Assembly: GCF_024347535.1 (NCBI RefSeq) | Contig: NZ_AP025498.1 | Location: forward strand, 868,001 to 932,000 | Reading direction: 5' to 3' | Length of the DNA: 64,000 nt | From: Vibrio kanaloae | Lineage (GTDB): Bacteria; Pseudomonadota; Gammaproteobacteria; Enterobacterales; Vibrionaceae | In this document: positions 55,547 to 64,000 of the stretch, piece by piece | Numbering within the stretch: the stretch's first letter is position 1 | How the letters are laid out: the number at the start of each line of letters is the position of its first letter | Translations under genes and position numbers: made by a program | Notes under the pieces: model-generated | Databases searched by the model: none | What the model was told of the DNA's origin: nothing | What the model saw: only the letters and a program-made list of their open reading frames with translations

Positions 55547-56503
55547 TTATTGTGGAAATAACTCAATAGGCAAAGACAGCACGCCGCCATTGAGTTTGAC
55601 TTGTTTTAGCCATTCGGTTGGAATTTCGTCATGTTCTTCGTAGAAACACGCCGCTAATACCGCACCAATTACAATCGCACGACCGCAGCTGTCACCACCA
55701 CATAAGATGTTGTCGCGAATGCCTTGTTGATAACTCTGAGCACCCGCAATGATGCGAATCAGTAGTGGGAACGCAGCACTCAATTCGCAATGCAATCCGA
55801 ACTTCTTCGCGGCATCTGTAATCGAAAGCTCAGGTTCAGCCAATGCTTCATCGATTTGATCGTGTATGAACTTGCTGCAAGTTTGTCGCACCATTTCTAC
55901 CGACTGTAATGGTGAGTTGCCTTGAATTGCCGCTTGAATCAGTAGGGTGATGGCTTGCGCCCATTCCACGGCTTTGTCGTTGTTGTTGGTCACTCGTACC
56001 GCGCTCTCTACCATCGCTGGCAAAGTGTGAGAGGTGTAAGTACAGGCGACCAAAGGAATGATTTTTGAAACAGCTGGCAATTGAGTATCATCCGCGCCAC
56101 ACGCTGTAATCGGGGCGTTTGCCAATTCTAATTGATGGATGTTCAACAAGCTCATACGAGTCGCTTTATCAATATAGCCTCGCCAACTACCACCAAAATC
56201 AAACCAGAAGCGGAAGTGCTTGATGTAGCTCGCTTCATCGTATTGTTGGTTGTCGACTAAACTGTCGACCATCGCCAATAACTGAGCTCCGTATTGAGAT
56301 TGTTCACCTGCGGTTTTACCTTGGTGCGCAAAGTAGCCCTTGTCTTGGTAATCGAACTGATTCGGAGAGCGAAATTCTGGCTCAAAACCCGCTACGTGTG
56401 AGATCCTCTCTTGGTCATACAGCCAGTGCAGCCCCATTGAAGCGGCGTCTCCAACCAATGCGCCGACAACGGCGTAAAAAGCTCTTTCTTTATGATTGTC
56501 CAT
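55547..56503 (-). CDS. ADP-ribosylglycohydrolase family protein
   Basis: A 318-residue all-helical protein of the ADP-ribosylglycohydrolase/DraG/J1-crystallin family. The N-terminal AVVGALVGDAASMGLHWLYD and the C-terminal CGGDSCGRAIVIGAVLAA are the two conserved metal-site regions; here the first reads GDAASMG rather than the GDALG of DraG, and the second has GGDSCGRA where many members have GGDTDT. It might remove ADP-ribose from a target or be a relative with changed activity. Stand-alone on the minus strand. Confidence 0.85.
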   Translation of the reverse strand: MDNHKERAFYAVVGALVGDAASMGLHWLYDQERISHVAGFEPEFRSPNQFDYQDKGYFAHQGKTAGEQSQYGAQLLAMVDSLVDNQQYDEASYIKHFRFWFDFGGSWRGYIDKATRMSLLNIHQLELANAPITACGADDTQLPAVSKIIPLVACTYTSHTLPAMVESAVRVTNNNDKAVEWAQAITLLIQAAIQGNSPLQSVEMVRQTCSKFIHDQIDEALAEPELSITDAAKKFGLHCELSAAFPLLIRIIAGAQSYQQGIRDNILCGGDSCGRAIVIGAVLAACFYEEHDEIPTEWLKQVKLNGGVLSLPIELFPQ

Positions 56504-56695
56504 GTTGAGCGATATCCTTGAGATGAATCAATGTAGTTCGATACGTTAAGTATAGTGATTAGCCGAGCATTTTGCTGTGTTTCTCGGAAGAAATATGAAG
56601 GAATAAATCCTTATTGGTCAATAACTTAAATCAATCAGGTGGGATGGATAAGGGTGATGAATAGTTGGGCGAGTCGATACTTTTGATTAATAACG

Positions 56696-57622
56696 TTACT
56701 GGTGGTTAAGGTAAGCACTAGAACGTTGCTCAATCACTTTGAACAGACGCGAAAGTGCAAAGCACAAAGTAAAATATACGAAGCCTACAATCAGCCAGAT
56801 CTCGAAGATCAACCCCGATGAGTTCGCCATTTCAGTACCAACAAACGTCATCTCTTGGATCGAAATCAGTGAGACAATCGACGTGTCTTTAACCAAAGAG
56901 ATTGCTTGGCCAGCCAAAGGTGGCGTAATCGCGGTTAATACCTGTGGGCCAACCACAAATCGATACTTAGACAGCGTAGATAAACCGAGAGAGTCAGCTG
57001 CTTCCCATTGCCCTTTAGGAATGCTTTCTAAACCAGACCGAATCACTTCAGCGATATAAGCCGAAGAAAGCAAGCCAATACAGATAACACCAGAGGCTAG
57101 GTTTTCCCAAAGGTTTGCGGGTCCGAACAGGAACGCTTGAACAGCATTAATTTCACCATTGTGTTCACGTAAAACGTTTTCTAAGCCAAGCAGAGGGATC
57201 AGCTGGTTGGAGACAAAGAAGTAAAAGATAAATACAAATACCAATGGCGGAATATTTCGAACCAACTGAATGAAAATCAGCGCCGGTGTTTTGAATAAAG
57301 CGATTTTAGAGTGTCTTGCCACCCCTAACAGTGTGCCGAAAGAGAGCGCTAACACCATGCTCCATAAACTTAAACGCAGTGTTGCGACCAAGCCTTGGAA
57401 GAAATAAGGGACACTGCCTTGAGAAGGTGGAATGAAGATCAGTGTAAACGCGTCTTCCCAGCGCCACTGGTAATTAATACCGACAGCTGAGCGATAATAA
57501 AGCCAACCTGCGAATGCACAAATGGTGGCAAACAACACCCCATCTAATAGGTTAAGGCGTTGATACCAAGGCTTTATGTGAAGGTTGGGCTTGGGCGTTG
57601 ATAATGCGCTAGTACTACTCAC
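56696..57622 (-). CDS. Polar amino-acid ABC transporter permease (second)
   Basis: A 308-residue HisM/GlnP-type permease with N-terminal extension (HIKPWYQRLNLLDGVLFATI) and the membrane core FQGLVATLRLSLWSMVLALSF. The EAA loop SLGLSTLSKYRFVVGPQVLT contacts the ATPase. It starts with GTG 57622, with AGGA seven bases upstream. It is the last gene of the importer operon, separated from the binding-protein gene by 176 bp containing a strong stem-loop. It probably pairs with the permease at 58621-59418. Confidence 0.92.
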   Translation of the reverse strand: MSSTSALSTPKPNLHIKPWYQRLNLLDGVLFATICAFAGWLYYRSAVGINYQWRWEDAFTLIFIPPSQGSVPYFFQGLVATLRLSLWSMVLALSFGTLLGVARHSKIALFKTPALIFIQLVRNIPPLVFVFIFYFFVSNQLIPLLGLENVLREHNGEINAVQAFLFGPANLWENLASGVICIGLLSSAYIAEVIRSGLESIPKGQWEAADSLGLSTLSKYRFVVGPQVLTAITPPLAGQAISLVKDTSIVSLISIQEMTFVGTEMANSSGLIFEIWLIVGFVYFTLCFALSRLFKVIEQRSSAYLNHQ

Positions 57623-57719
57623 GTCATTCCTGTTTAAACATTAATTATTATTGGTTTGTTGTTTGGATCTAAAGCGAATCAAATAAAGCTACTTAAAGGC
57701 GATTTAAGTTGTCGATGAG

Positions 57720-57746
57720 AAGGCAGTGCAAACAGCGCACTGCCTT
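57720..57746 (-). promoter_or_regulatory. Intercistronic stem-loop between binding protein and second permease
   Basis: Perfect 10-bp arms AAGGCAGTGC (57720-57729) / GCACTGCCTT (57737-57746) with a 7-base loop and no T-run on the minus strand. Such hairpins often stabilise the binding-protein mRNA and lower expression of the gene that follows. Confidence 0.7.
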
Positions 57747-57798
57747 GATTAATCAACCAATAGCGAGCCCATATTCAAAAAGTGCGCTCGGCTTCAGG

Positions 57799-58608
57799 TT
57801 ACTGACCTTGAGCAATCTGGTCCTGCCAATCCAGCGTAGAGAACCAGTACTCGTAACGTTCTTTCAACCAACCGTCTTCAGTACGAGCTTTGATCCACGC
57901 GTTGAAAAACTCTGCTTTGTCTGTTTCGCCTAGGCGCACAGCAAACGCTTCGTTACCTTTTGATAGGCGCTCTTCAAATGGAATGAATAGCGTGTCTGCG
58001 TTTTTGATTGTTTCGTGTTCTGGTTTCGGGCTAGATGCGATAACCGCGTGTGCATTGCCGTTTAACACTTCTTGGAACGCTTGAGCGTCGTCATCAAACT
58101 GTAGAACCTTAGCTTTCGGGAAGGTTTCACGAGCGACTTGAACCGTGAAAGCACCACGACGAGCAGCTATCTTCACACGACGAGAATCGAAATCAGAGAG
58201 CTGAGTAAAGCCTTCAGCCAGATCTTTGTTTGCAGCTAGCTGAACGCCAGAGTGAGAGTAAGGTTCAGTGAACAGTACGCTTTTAGATCGCGCTTCAGTG
58301 ATAGACATACCGCCGATGATCACATCAAATTTCTTCGATAATAGAGAAGGGATGATGCCGTCCCACGCCGTAGGAACAAATTCGACTTTCCAGCCTGAAT
58401 CTTTGGCAAGACGTTTCGCCACGTCAATTTCAAAGCCAACAAGGTCGCCTTGTTTGTTACGCATTGCCCAAGGTACAAAAGTCGACATACCAACACGCAG
58501 AGAGCCACGATCGTTGATTTTATCTAGGTTAGGCGTTTCAGAAGCAAGTGCAGGCAAACTGACGGCAAGCGCAAGTAGAGCTGTAATTGCGGTTTTAAAT
58601 AGCTTCAT
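57799..58608 (-). CDS. Polar amino-acid ABC transporter substrate-binding protein
   Basis: A 269-residue periplasmic SBP (family 3). Signal peptide MKLFKTAITALLALAVSLPALA, then LRVGMSTFVPWAMRNKQGDL, VGFEIDVAKRLAKDSGWKVE, DVIIGGMSITEARSKSVLFT and KIAARRGAFTVQVARETFPK, the typical ligand-pocket segments. AAGGA precedes the ATG. It lies between the two permease genes. The amino acid bound is not predictable with confidence. Confidence 0.94.
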   Translation of the reverse strand: MKLFKTAITALLALAVSLPALASETPNLDKINDRGSLRVGMSTFVPWAMRNKQGDLVGFEIDVAKRLAKDSGWKVEFVPTAWDGIIPSLLSKKFDVIIGGMSITEARSKSVLFTEPYSHSGVQLAANKDLAEGFTQLSDFDSRRVKIAARRGAFTVQVARETFPKAKVLQFDDDAQAFQEVLNGNAHAVIASSPKPEHETIKNADTLFIPFEERLSKGNEAFAVRLGETDKAEFFNAWIKARTEDGWLKERYEYWFSTLDWQDQIAQGQ

Positions 58609-58620
58609 GCTGATAAATCC

Positions 58621-59418
58621 TTATTGTGTTCGCCAGTTAGCCCCGAGCTTATGCTCAAGCCAAGCAGCAACGGCAGAAAGTGAAAGTGTAAGTGCAAGAT
58701 AAATGATCGCCACAGAGAACCAAATCTCAAATGGCATCGCGGTTTCAGAAACAATGTTCCTAGCTTCAGTTGTCAGGTCGAAAATCGCCATGACACTCAC
58801 AATCGAAGAGTTTTTAATAAGAGAGATGACTTCATTTGTCAAAGGCGGTAACGTACGTTGAATCACCTGAGGAAGAATCACATCCCAATAAGTATAGGTC
58901 TTTGATAAGCCCAAAGATTGAGCCGCTTCAAATTGTCCTTTAGCAATGCCATTTAAACCGGCACGGAAGATTTCGGCAGTATAAGCACCTTGGAACAGTG
59001 CCAAGGCTAAAACAGCAGTACTAAATCGATCCAACCCTAGTACGGGGCCAAACACAAAATAGAGCAAATAGATTTGTACTAATAACGGCGTGTTACGAAT
59101 CAACTCAACATAGCTGGCGGCTAAGGTACGACCAACCACGGAATTAGAGTTGCGTAATAGGGCTGTGGTTAAACCAATAATTAGTGTAGCGACTAAAGAG
59201 ATCAAAGAGATATTGATAGTAACCAGTAACCCTTCCATCAGTTCTGCAGGCCACCATTCGCCATCTTCATAGAAAGCAATATAGTCCGGTACGCGCTCCC
59301 ATTGCCAGCTATATCCCATGGTTTGTGCGCCAGAATCGAGAATCCAAACAACAGCAGCCACAAGTACAACAATTTGTACTAAAGCGGCTAGGGCGGGTTT
59401 CACTATTTTAAGTAGCAT
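58621..59418 (-). CDS. Polar amino-acid ABC transporter permease (first)
   Basis: A 265-residue HisQM-type permease. The core is MEGLLVTINISLISLVATLI and the EAA loop is AAQSLGLSKTYTYWDVILPQ; RNTPLLVQIYLLYFVFGPVL is the conserved second region. Its ATG overlaps the ATPase stop (ATGA). With the other permease it should form the heterodimeric channel. Confidence 0.94.
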   Translation of the reverse strand: MLLKIVKPALAALVQIVVLVAAVVWILDSGAQTMGYSWQWERVPDYIAFYEDGEWWPAELMEGLLVTINISLISLVATLIIGLTTALLRNSNSVVGRTLAASYVELIRNTPLLVQIYLLYFVFGPVLGLDRFSTAVLALALFQGAYTAEIFRAGLNGIAKGQFEAAQSLGLSKTYTYWDVILPQVIQRTLPPLTNEVISLIKNSSIVSVMAIFDLTTEARNIVSETAMPFEIWFSVAIIYLALTLSLSAVAAWLEHKLGANWRTQ

Positions 59419-60134
59419 CAGTAAGTCAAAATCTGATTTAGGAACGCTTGAGTACGTTCATGTTGAGGTTTTTCAAAAAGCGCTTGAGGCGTATTGGATT
59501 CCACTATTTGCCCTTCATCCATAAAAATGACGCGGTCAGCAACTCGTTTCGCAAAGCCCATTTCGTGTGTCACGCACACCATGGTAATCCCCTCGCTTGC
59601 AAGTTCAACCATCACATCGAGCACCTCGTTGATCATTTCTGGGTCAAGGGCAGATGTTGGTTCATCAAACAACAATAATTCAGGTTTCATACAAAGAGAA
59701 CGAGCAATCGCAACACGTTGTTGTTGGCCGCCAGAAAGCTGAGCTGGGTATTTATTGGCTTGCTCTGCAATGTGCACACATTCAAGATAATGCATCGCTA
59801 TTTTCTCTGCATCTTGTTTGCTTTTTTTGAGCGTACGGGTCGGAGACAAAGTCAGGTTTTCAAGCACCGTAAGGTGGGGGAATAAGTGGAAGTGTTGAAA
59901 TACCATACCGACTTGACCTGGAGTGCTGAATTTGCACGGAAGCGCTTGTTCTAGCACAGAAAGCTCGCCACTTTCGAAGGGCTCTAGCTGGTTGATACAG
60001 CGGATCAAGGTTGATTTGCCAGAACCAGACGGCCCGCAAATTACCACAATCTCTCCCTGTTCAATCTTTAAATCGATATCCTTTAGGGCATGGAAATCAC
60101 CATACCACTTGTTAAGTGACTTAAACTTAACCAT
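59418..60134 (-). CDS. Polar amino-acid ABC transporter ATPase
   Basis: A 238-residue GlnQ/HisP-type ATPase. Walker A is [10 protein letters not shown], followed by the Q-loop [11 protein letters not shown], signature [15 protein letters not shown], Walker [15 protein letters not shown] and the H-switch [11 protein letters not shown]. Start at ATG 60134 ([17 protein letters not shown]), matching GlnQ-type N-termini; a TTG at 60152 would add six residues. First gene of the four-gene importer operon. Confidence 0.95.
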   Translation of the reverse strand: MVKFKSLNKWYGDFHALKDIDLKIEQGEIVVICGPSGSGKSTLIRCINQLEPFESGELSVLEQALPCKFSTPGQVGMVFQHFHLFPHLTVLENLTLSPTRTLKKSKQDAEKIAMHYLECVHIAEQANKYPAQLSGGQQQRVAIARSLCMKPELLLFDEPTSALDPEMINEVLDVMVELASEGITMVCVTHEMGFAKRVADRVIFMDEGQIVESNTPQALFEKPQHERTQAFLNQILTY

Positions 60135-60262
60135 TTCCTTCAGAGACTTCAAATCGTCTTACATACCTTGTAATTGAGCAGTTTACCTTATCAATATAAA
60201 AATATGATTGCACATAAAAATAAGAGCTTATGAGAATTTAATAGCATCTTGTAGGGCAAATA

Positions 60263-60292
60263 AAAAGCAGCGCCAAAATGAACGCTGCTTTT
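60263..60292. terminator. Terminator between alcohol dehydrogenase and ABC operon
   Basis: AAAAGCAGCG (60263-60272), 10-base loop, CGCTGCTTTT (60283-60292); on the minus strand it runs into TTTTTATTTG. It ends the alcohol dehydrogenase transcript before the importer operon. Confidence 0.88.
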
Positions 60293-60415
60293 GATATACG
60301 AAAGAACAAAGAATTAGGTTCAGTGTAACGCCATAAATATTGTTTAAGGCATCTCTCCCATTCAAATTACTTTTGTATTTCGATCTGTTTTGCTTTCTTT
60401 AAGTTCAAGCGACTC

Positions 60416-61564
60416 TTAGTGAATCGCAGACTCTAGGATTTCACGTGTTTTTGCTGGCGTGATGGCTTTGTTCTCGCCAAGCTCTAGGTAACCGTGTGAT
60501 TCAAGCTGAGCAACAACATTGTCGATTGCTGTCTCTTTGTTTGTTTCGTAACCGTCGAACATCGTTGCCACATCTAGGCTGTGGTAAAACACTTCGATTG
60601 CATCGATAGTACGCTCTGCTAAGTCAGTACCTGCTTCTAGGTTAAATACGTTGCGACCCATTTGCTCTAGCTTGCCACGCTTCGTTTCGATTTGGTTACG
60701 AAGTAGTGAAGGTTGAACAATCGCAAGTGAACGTGCGTGGTCTACTTGCCACAGTGCTGTGAATTCGTGACCAATCATGTGTGTTGCCCAATCTTGAGGA
60801 ACGCCAGTACCAATCAGGCCGTTAAGCGCTTGGTTTGCCGTCCACATTAGGTTTGCACGCCATGCGTCGTTGTCACGCTCGTCGTATTGCTTACCCAGTA
60901 CAAGTAGGTTCTTCAGCAGTGTTTCAGCGTAACCGTCTTGAACCATCGCGTCTGTTGGCATCGTGATGTATTGCTCACACACGTGAACCCATGCGTCAAC
61001 TAGACCGTTGATCAATTGACGCTCTGGAAGAGACTTCATTACGTCTGGATCCATAACCGCGAACTTAGGTTGTACTGCAGGGTTCATGAACGCCAGTTTC
61101 TCTTGAGTCTCTTTACGCGTGATTACAGCACCCATGTTAGATTCAGAACCTGTCGCAGGAAGTGTCAGTACTGCACCAATAGGAGTTGCTTCAGTTACTT
61201 GGTGTTTGCCCGCTAGGATATCCCAACCGTCGCCGTCGTATTTAGCCGCTGCAGCAACGTATTTAGAACCGTCGATTACCGAACCACCGCCAACAGCGAT
61301 AATGAATTCTACGTTTTCTTCTTTAACAAGAGCGACTGCTTTATCTAGCGTCTCTTTCGTTGGGTTAGCTTCGACACCCGCGAACTCAATCCAAGCGTGA
61401 TCCTTTAGAGATTCGACAACTTGGTCGTAAACACCGTTGCTTTTGATTGAACCGCCACCGTAGATGACTAGCACTTTCTTTGAAGTATCAACCGCTTGGC
61501 TGATAGCGTTGATTTGGCCTTGACCGAAGTGGATTACTGTAGGGTTAACATAAGTAAATTGCAT
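60416..61564 (-). CDS. yqhD: NADPH-dependent iron-containing alcohol/aldehyde oxidoreductase
   Basis: A 382-residue group III alcohol dehydrogenase closely resembling E. coli YqhD, which reduces short and oxidised-lipid aldehydes with NADPH. Shared segments: LVIYGGGSIKSNGVYDQV (the GGGS cofactor loop of YqhD), FIIAVGGGSVIDGSKYVAAA, LTLPATGSESNMGAVI, and the metal site LVDAWVHVCEQYIT, WATHMIGHEFTALWQVDHAR. It is divergent from an AraC gene resembling yqhC, the E. coli activator of yqhD, so aldehyde induction is a good inference. Confidence 0.93.
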   Translation of the reverse strand: MQFTYVNPTVIHFGQGQINAISQAVDTSKKVLVIYGGGSIKSNGVYDQVVESLKDHAWIEFAGVEANPTKETLDKAVALVKEENVEFIIAVGGGSVIDGSKYVAAAAKYDGDGWDILAGKHQVTEATPIGAVLTLPATGSESNMGAVITRKETQEKLAFMNPAVQPKFAVMDPDVMKSLPERQLINGLVDAWVHVCEQYITMPTDAMVQDGYAETLLKNLLVLGKQYDERDNDAWRANLMWTANQALNGLIGTGVPQDWATHMIGHEFTALWQVDHARSLAIVQPSLLRNQIETKRGKLEQMGRNVFNLEAGTDLAERTIDAIEVFYHSLDVATMFDGYETNKETAIDNVVAQLESHGYLELGENKAITPAKTREILESAIH

Positions 61565-61757
61565 TGTAGGTTCCTTGTGTAAAGCTAGATTTTTTATTCT
61601 GATGTATTGCTCAAATTCTATATTTGCATATTAGTACAGGAAACTAGGGTGGTGAAGACCAGTTTCTCCAAATTAATTGCCTATTTCTACAAAGTTGTTA
61701 TTCTTTTTGGACTTTTGTGCAAATACACTCCGCACCTTGAATGGAATATCACCAGTT

Positions 61758-62642
61758 ATGAATACACTCGCTCGGTTAATGCAGTCTTACGTTGAATACA
61801 AAGGTTGGGATGACCTCGAAGGGATCAGAGAAACTGAGATCGAGGGTGTCTGGTTTTACCGAAGCAGTGGCGGCAACCAACGCCAACCTTTTACCTATCA
61901 GTCTGGCATCATCATGCTTGGGCAGGGTAAAAAGAATATCTATATCGGCGAAAGGCCTGTTACTTACGCTGCGGGTGATTACCTAGTCGTCGGTGTGCCA
62001 ATGCCACTAGAGTGTGAAGCCTTGCCTGTTGATGGTGAACCCTTGCTTGGTTTGTCGATCAACATTGATTCTCAGCGCTTACACAGTTTGGTGAAAAAGT
62101 TAGAAGACCAAGGCTTTCTTGAAAGCTACTGCAACAAACATAAGCAGAACTCGAGTGGTTTAGAGTCGACCCCCATGGAAGAACAGATGCTAGACAGTTT
62201 TACTCGACTGATCAAAACCCTGCACTGCGACATTGAAGCCAACATACTGGGTGATGCGCTCGTTAGCGAAATTGTTTATCGTGCATTAACAGGGTCTGAA
62301 GGGCGTGTGTTATTCGACCTTGCTCATCACGACGGCCACTATGCACGTGTTGCCAAAGCGCTGTCTAAAGTACATGAAGAGTATGATCAAACCATTACCG
62401 TTCAATCGCTCGCTGATGAAGCGAACATGAGCGTGTCTGCTTTCCATAATGCTTTTCGAAACGTCACCTTTGAATCACCACTTCAATACCTGAAGAAGGT
62501 AAGGCTTAACAAAGCTAAAGAACTGATTCAGTCAGAAGGCCTGCGAATTAACGACGCTGCACGCCGAGTCGGCTACTCCAGCCCATCCCAATTTAGCCGT
62601 GAATTTAAACGCCATTTCAATACCACTCCAAGAGCGGTGTAG
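61758..62642 (+). CDS. yqhC: AraC-family regulator, YqhC-like
   Basis: About 294 residues from ATG 61758 (MNTLARLMQSYVEYKGWDDL); the frame is open from 61677 and the start is uncertain. The N-terminal AraC-type cupin domain (FYRSSGGNQRQPFTYQSGII, MLGQGKKNIYIGERPVTYAA) is followed by the double HTH (VQSLADEANMSVSAFHNAFR, INDAARRVGYSSPSQFSREF, KRHFNTTPR). It is divergent from the yqhD homologue with ~190 bp between. By analogy with E. coli, it should activate the reductase in response to reactive aldehydes. Confidence 0.85.
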   Translation: MNTLARLMQSYVEYKGWDDLEGIRETEIEGVWFYRSSGGNQRQPFTYQSGIIMLGQGKKNIYIGERPVTYAAGDYLVVGVPMPLECEALPVDGEPLLGLSINIDSQRLHSLVKKLEDQGFLESYCNKHKQNSSGLESTPMEEQMLDSFTRLIKTLHCDIEANILGDALVSEIVYRALTGSEGRVLFDLAHHDGHYARVAKALSKVHEEYDQTITVQSLADEANMSVSAFHNAFRNVTFESPLQYLKKVRLNKAKELIQSEGLRINDAARRVGYSSPSQFSREFKRHFNTTPRAV

Positions 62643-63274
62643 CTCTTCTTTCAAGCAAATCCATGTTCCAAAAACTATTGCGTCGATAGTTCTTCTGACG
62701 CCATATCTATTTCAGATATCACCACTTCTTAGTACGACAACGACCTTTCTCTCGCAGTTACCCTAAACCTCTTATTTGTTAAATTATATGAGGAGGTGTA
62801 TCTAATAATGGGCGTTGTTAGTATGTTGGTATTTTAGTATGAACATATTATTAACGTACTTGTATAAAATAGGCTCTTTAAAATAATTAGTTAAATAGAT
62901 TAAAAGTTTATTCAGGATATATTAGGGTGATTTAAATAGTTCTGATAATAAGGCTTTTTAGTGTGAACAACCTATCAAATATAATCTAAATTTTGGAAAT
63001 CACTCATCGAATTATCTGAGATAGTATTCAGAATTATTGAATAGACTAAAAAATAAAGATAATTTGGCACTCGATAAATCCTTTTTTTACGGATAATTAG
63101 TCGCTCGATGACTAATTATTCTGTAATTAATTGGTTTATAGTAAAGTGATAGTCTGATGAATATCACGTTTAACTAAAACTAATTCGCTTAACATGCCGC
63201 TACTTTAATCATTATTTCCAATACGATTGTTAAATATAAATACGTATACCTATTTTATTAAAAGGATAATACCA
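62643..63274. other. 632-bp AT-rich gap with micro-ORF and inverted repeat
   Basis: No normal-size gene. An exact AGGAGG (62791-62796) precedes ATG 62808 of a 9-codon frame (MGVVSMLVF, stop at 62837). Further on, ATAATTAGTC (63093-63102) and GACTAATTAT (63110-63119) form a perfect 10-bp inverted repeat with a 7-bp spacer, 155 bp before the RidA-type gene, a possible operator. A ribosome-binding site AAAGGA lies at 63262-63267. Confidence 0.45.
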
Positions 63275-64000
63275 ATGAGTAGCGATATCATTAAAATATC
63301 AAGAAACACTGAAAATTCGCCAATTAATTCTGTATCTACACAAACGGTCGCTTTTTCTCATTATAATAACTTTTCTGCTCAACTTCCGGTTGATCCTAAA
63401 ACAGGTGAAATAGTCATCGGTGACATTACAGATCAAGCTGCACAATGTTTAAATAATATTAAATCGATTGTTGAAAGCATCGATCATGTTATGGATGATG
63501 TCGTGAAAATTAATGTTTTCGTTAAGAATATATCTGATATCGATGCTATTGATGAAGTTTACAAAAGCTTCTTTAACAACAGCCTACCTACACGTACCGT
63601 AGTGGGTGTAGCTGCACTGCCAAACAGTGATGCGTTAGTTCAAATGGATGCGCTTATTTCAAACAGCGAAGGCACTAAACCACAAAAACCTTGCGCGCTA
63701 GTAAAGGTATCAAGAAACACGGGTAACGCGCCTCAAAGTTCTGTATCGACGCAGACCGCGGCATTTTCTCACTACAACAACCTTTCAGCTCAATTGCCTA
63801 TCGATGTAAATACAGGAGAGTTGGTTTCCGGTGGTATCACAGAACAAACGACACAATGTTTAGCAAACATTAAAACGATTTTAGAGAGTATCGGTCATGT
63901 CATGAATGATGTGGTTAAAACCACTATCTACCTTAAAAGTGTTGAAGATGCAGAAAAGGTAAATGAAGTTTGCGCTAAGTTCTTCCCAAGTTATGTGCCA
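63275..64000 (+). CDS. Tandem RidA (YjgF) domain protein, 3' end beyond window
   Basis: Reads open from ATG 63275 to the window end (242 codons). Two RidA-type domains follow one another: the segment ISRNTENSPINSVSTQTVAF recurs as VSRNTGNAPQSSVSTQTAAF 137 codons (411 bp) later, and AQCLNNIKSIVESIDHVMDD recurs as TQCLANIKTILESIGHVMND. The first copy has the SLPTRTVVGVAALP segment with the Arg that binds the substrate carboxylate in RidA; the second is cut before it. RidA proteins deaminate reactive enamines/imines and normally are single ~128-residue domains forming trimers. A duplication within one chain would give a pseudo-oligomer. Function is inferred from the family only. Confidence 0.85.
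   Translation, partial: MSSDIIKISRNTENSPINSVSTQTVAFSHYNNFSAQLPVDPKTGEIVIGDITDQAAQCLNNIKSIVESIDHVMDDVVKINVFVKNISDIDAIDEVYKSFFNNSLPTRTVVGVAALPNSDALVQMDALISNSEGTKPQKPCALVKVSRNTGNAPQSSVSTQTAAFSHYNNLSAQLPIDVNTGELVSGGITEQTTQCLANIKTILESIGHVMNDVVKTTIYLKSVEDAEKVNEVCAKFFPSYVP

Overview
The window looks like part of a Vibrio genome, most likely the second chromosome of a marine species (inference). Reasons: moderate GC, dense genes with short intergenic gaps, a co-oriented tal-tkt pair next to a SorC-type regulator, a complete 12-gene tad/flp pilus locus, moeAB beside folE, and protein sequences of gammaproteobacterial type. No transposase, integrase, prophage or CRISPR array was seen, and most of the window is ordinary core or accessory chromosome.

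Layout. 1-4.3 kb: transketolase (cut by the window edge) and transaldolase on the minus strand, with a divergent SorC-family regulator; four copies of the 9-mer GAACAT(T/A)TG lie between them. 4.6-7.6 kb: secreted M6-like metalloprotease with a GlyGly-CTERM-like tail. 8.2-20.9 kb: LysR regulator, prepilin peptidase, then the collinear flp-rcpC-rcpA-rcpB-tadZABCDEFG-ompA pilus operon. 21-31.3 kb (mainly minus strand): EAL protein with a degenerate GGDEF domain, sulfurtransferase, moeB, moeA, divergent folE, yaeQ and partner, cold-shock protein, PQQ-type sugar dehydrogenase. 31.5-39.4 kb: Bcr/CflA efflux pump, AraC-GyrI regulator, and a hydroxamate-siderophore uptake set (TonB receptor, binding protein, fused FhuB permease) without an ATPase. 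39.6-41.8 kb: a crotonase and an old-yellow-enzyme homologue. 42-50.2 kb: copper-efflux locus (Met/Cys-rich periplasmic protein, CusC, CusB, CusA, Met/His-rich cupredoxin) behind a textbook 19-bp-spacer MerR-family promoter, followed by a charged coiled-coil protein. 51 kb: two identical tRNA-Gly(UCC). 51.7-56.5 kb: ThrE-type exporter, YjdM, GNAT, LysE/LysR pair, ADP-ribosylglycohydrolase. 56.7-60.1 kb: polar amino-acid ABC importer. 60.4-62.6 kb: YqhD/YqhC-like aldehyde reductase and regulator. 63.3 kb to the end: a protein made of tandem RidA domains, cut by the window edge.

The pilus genes are almost all coupled by 1-11 bp overlaps and should act as one transcript, with a hairpin after flp that would let pilin exceed the machinery. 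The copper genes form an export route from inner membrane to outside plus periplasmic copper binders. The points that most deserve a second look are the tandem CusF modules fused to CusB (the second lacking one metal-binding Met), the repeated palindromes upstream of flp, the four-site operator between tal and the SorC gene, the RidA tandem fusion, a possible small-RNA unit upstream of the LysR gene, and the missing FhuC. I found no convincing wholly new multi-gene system.
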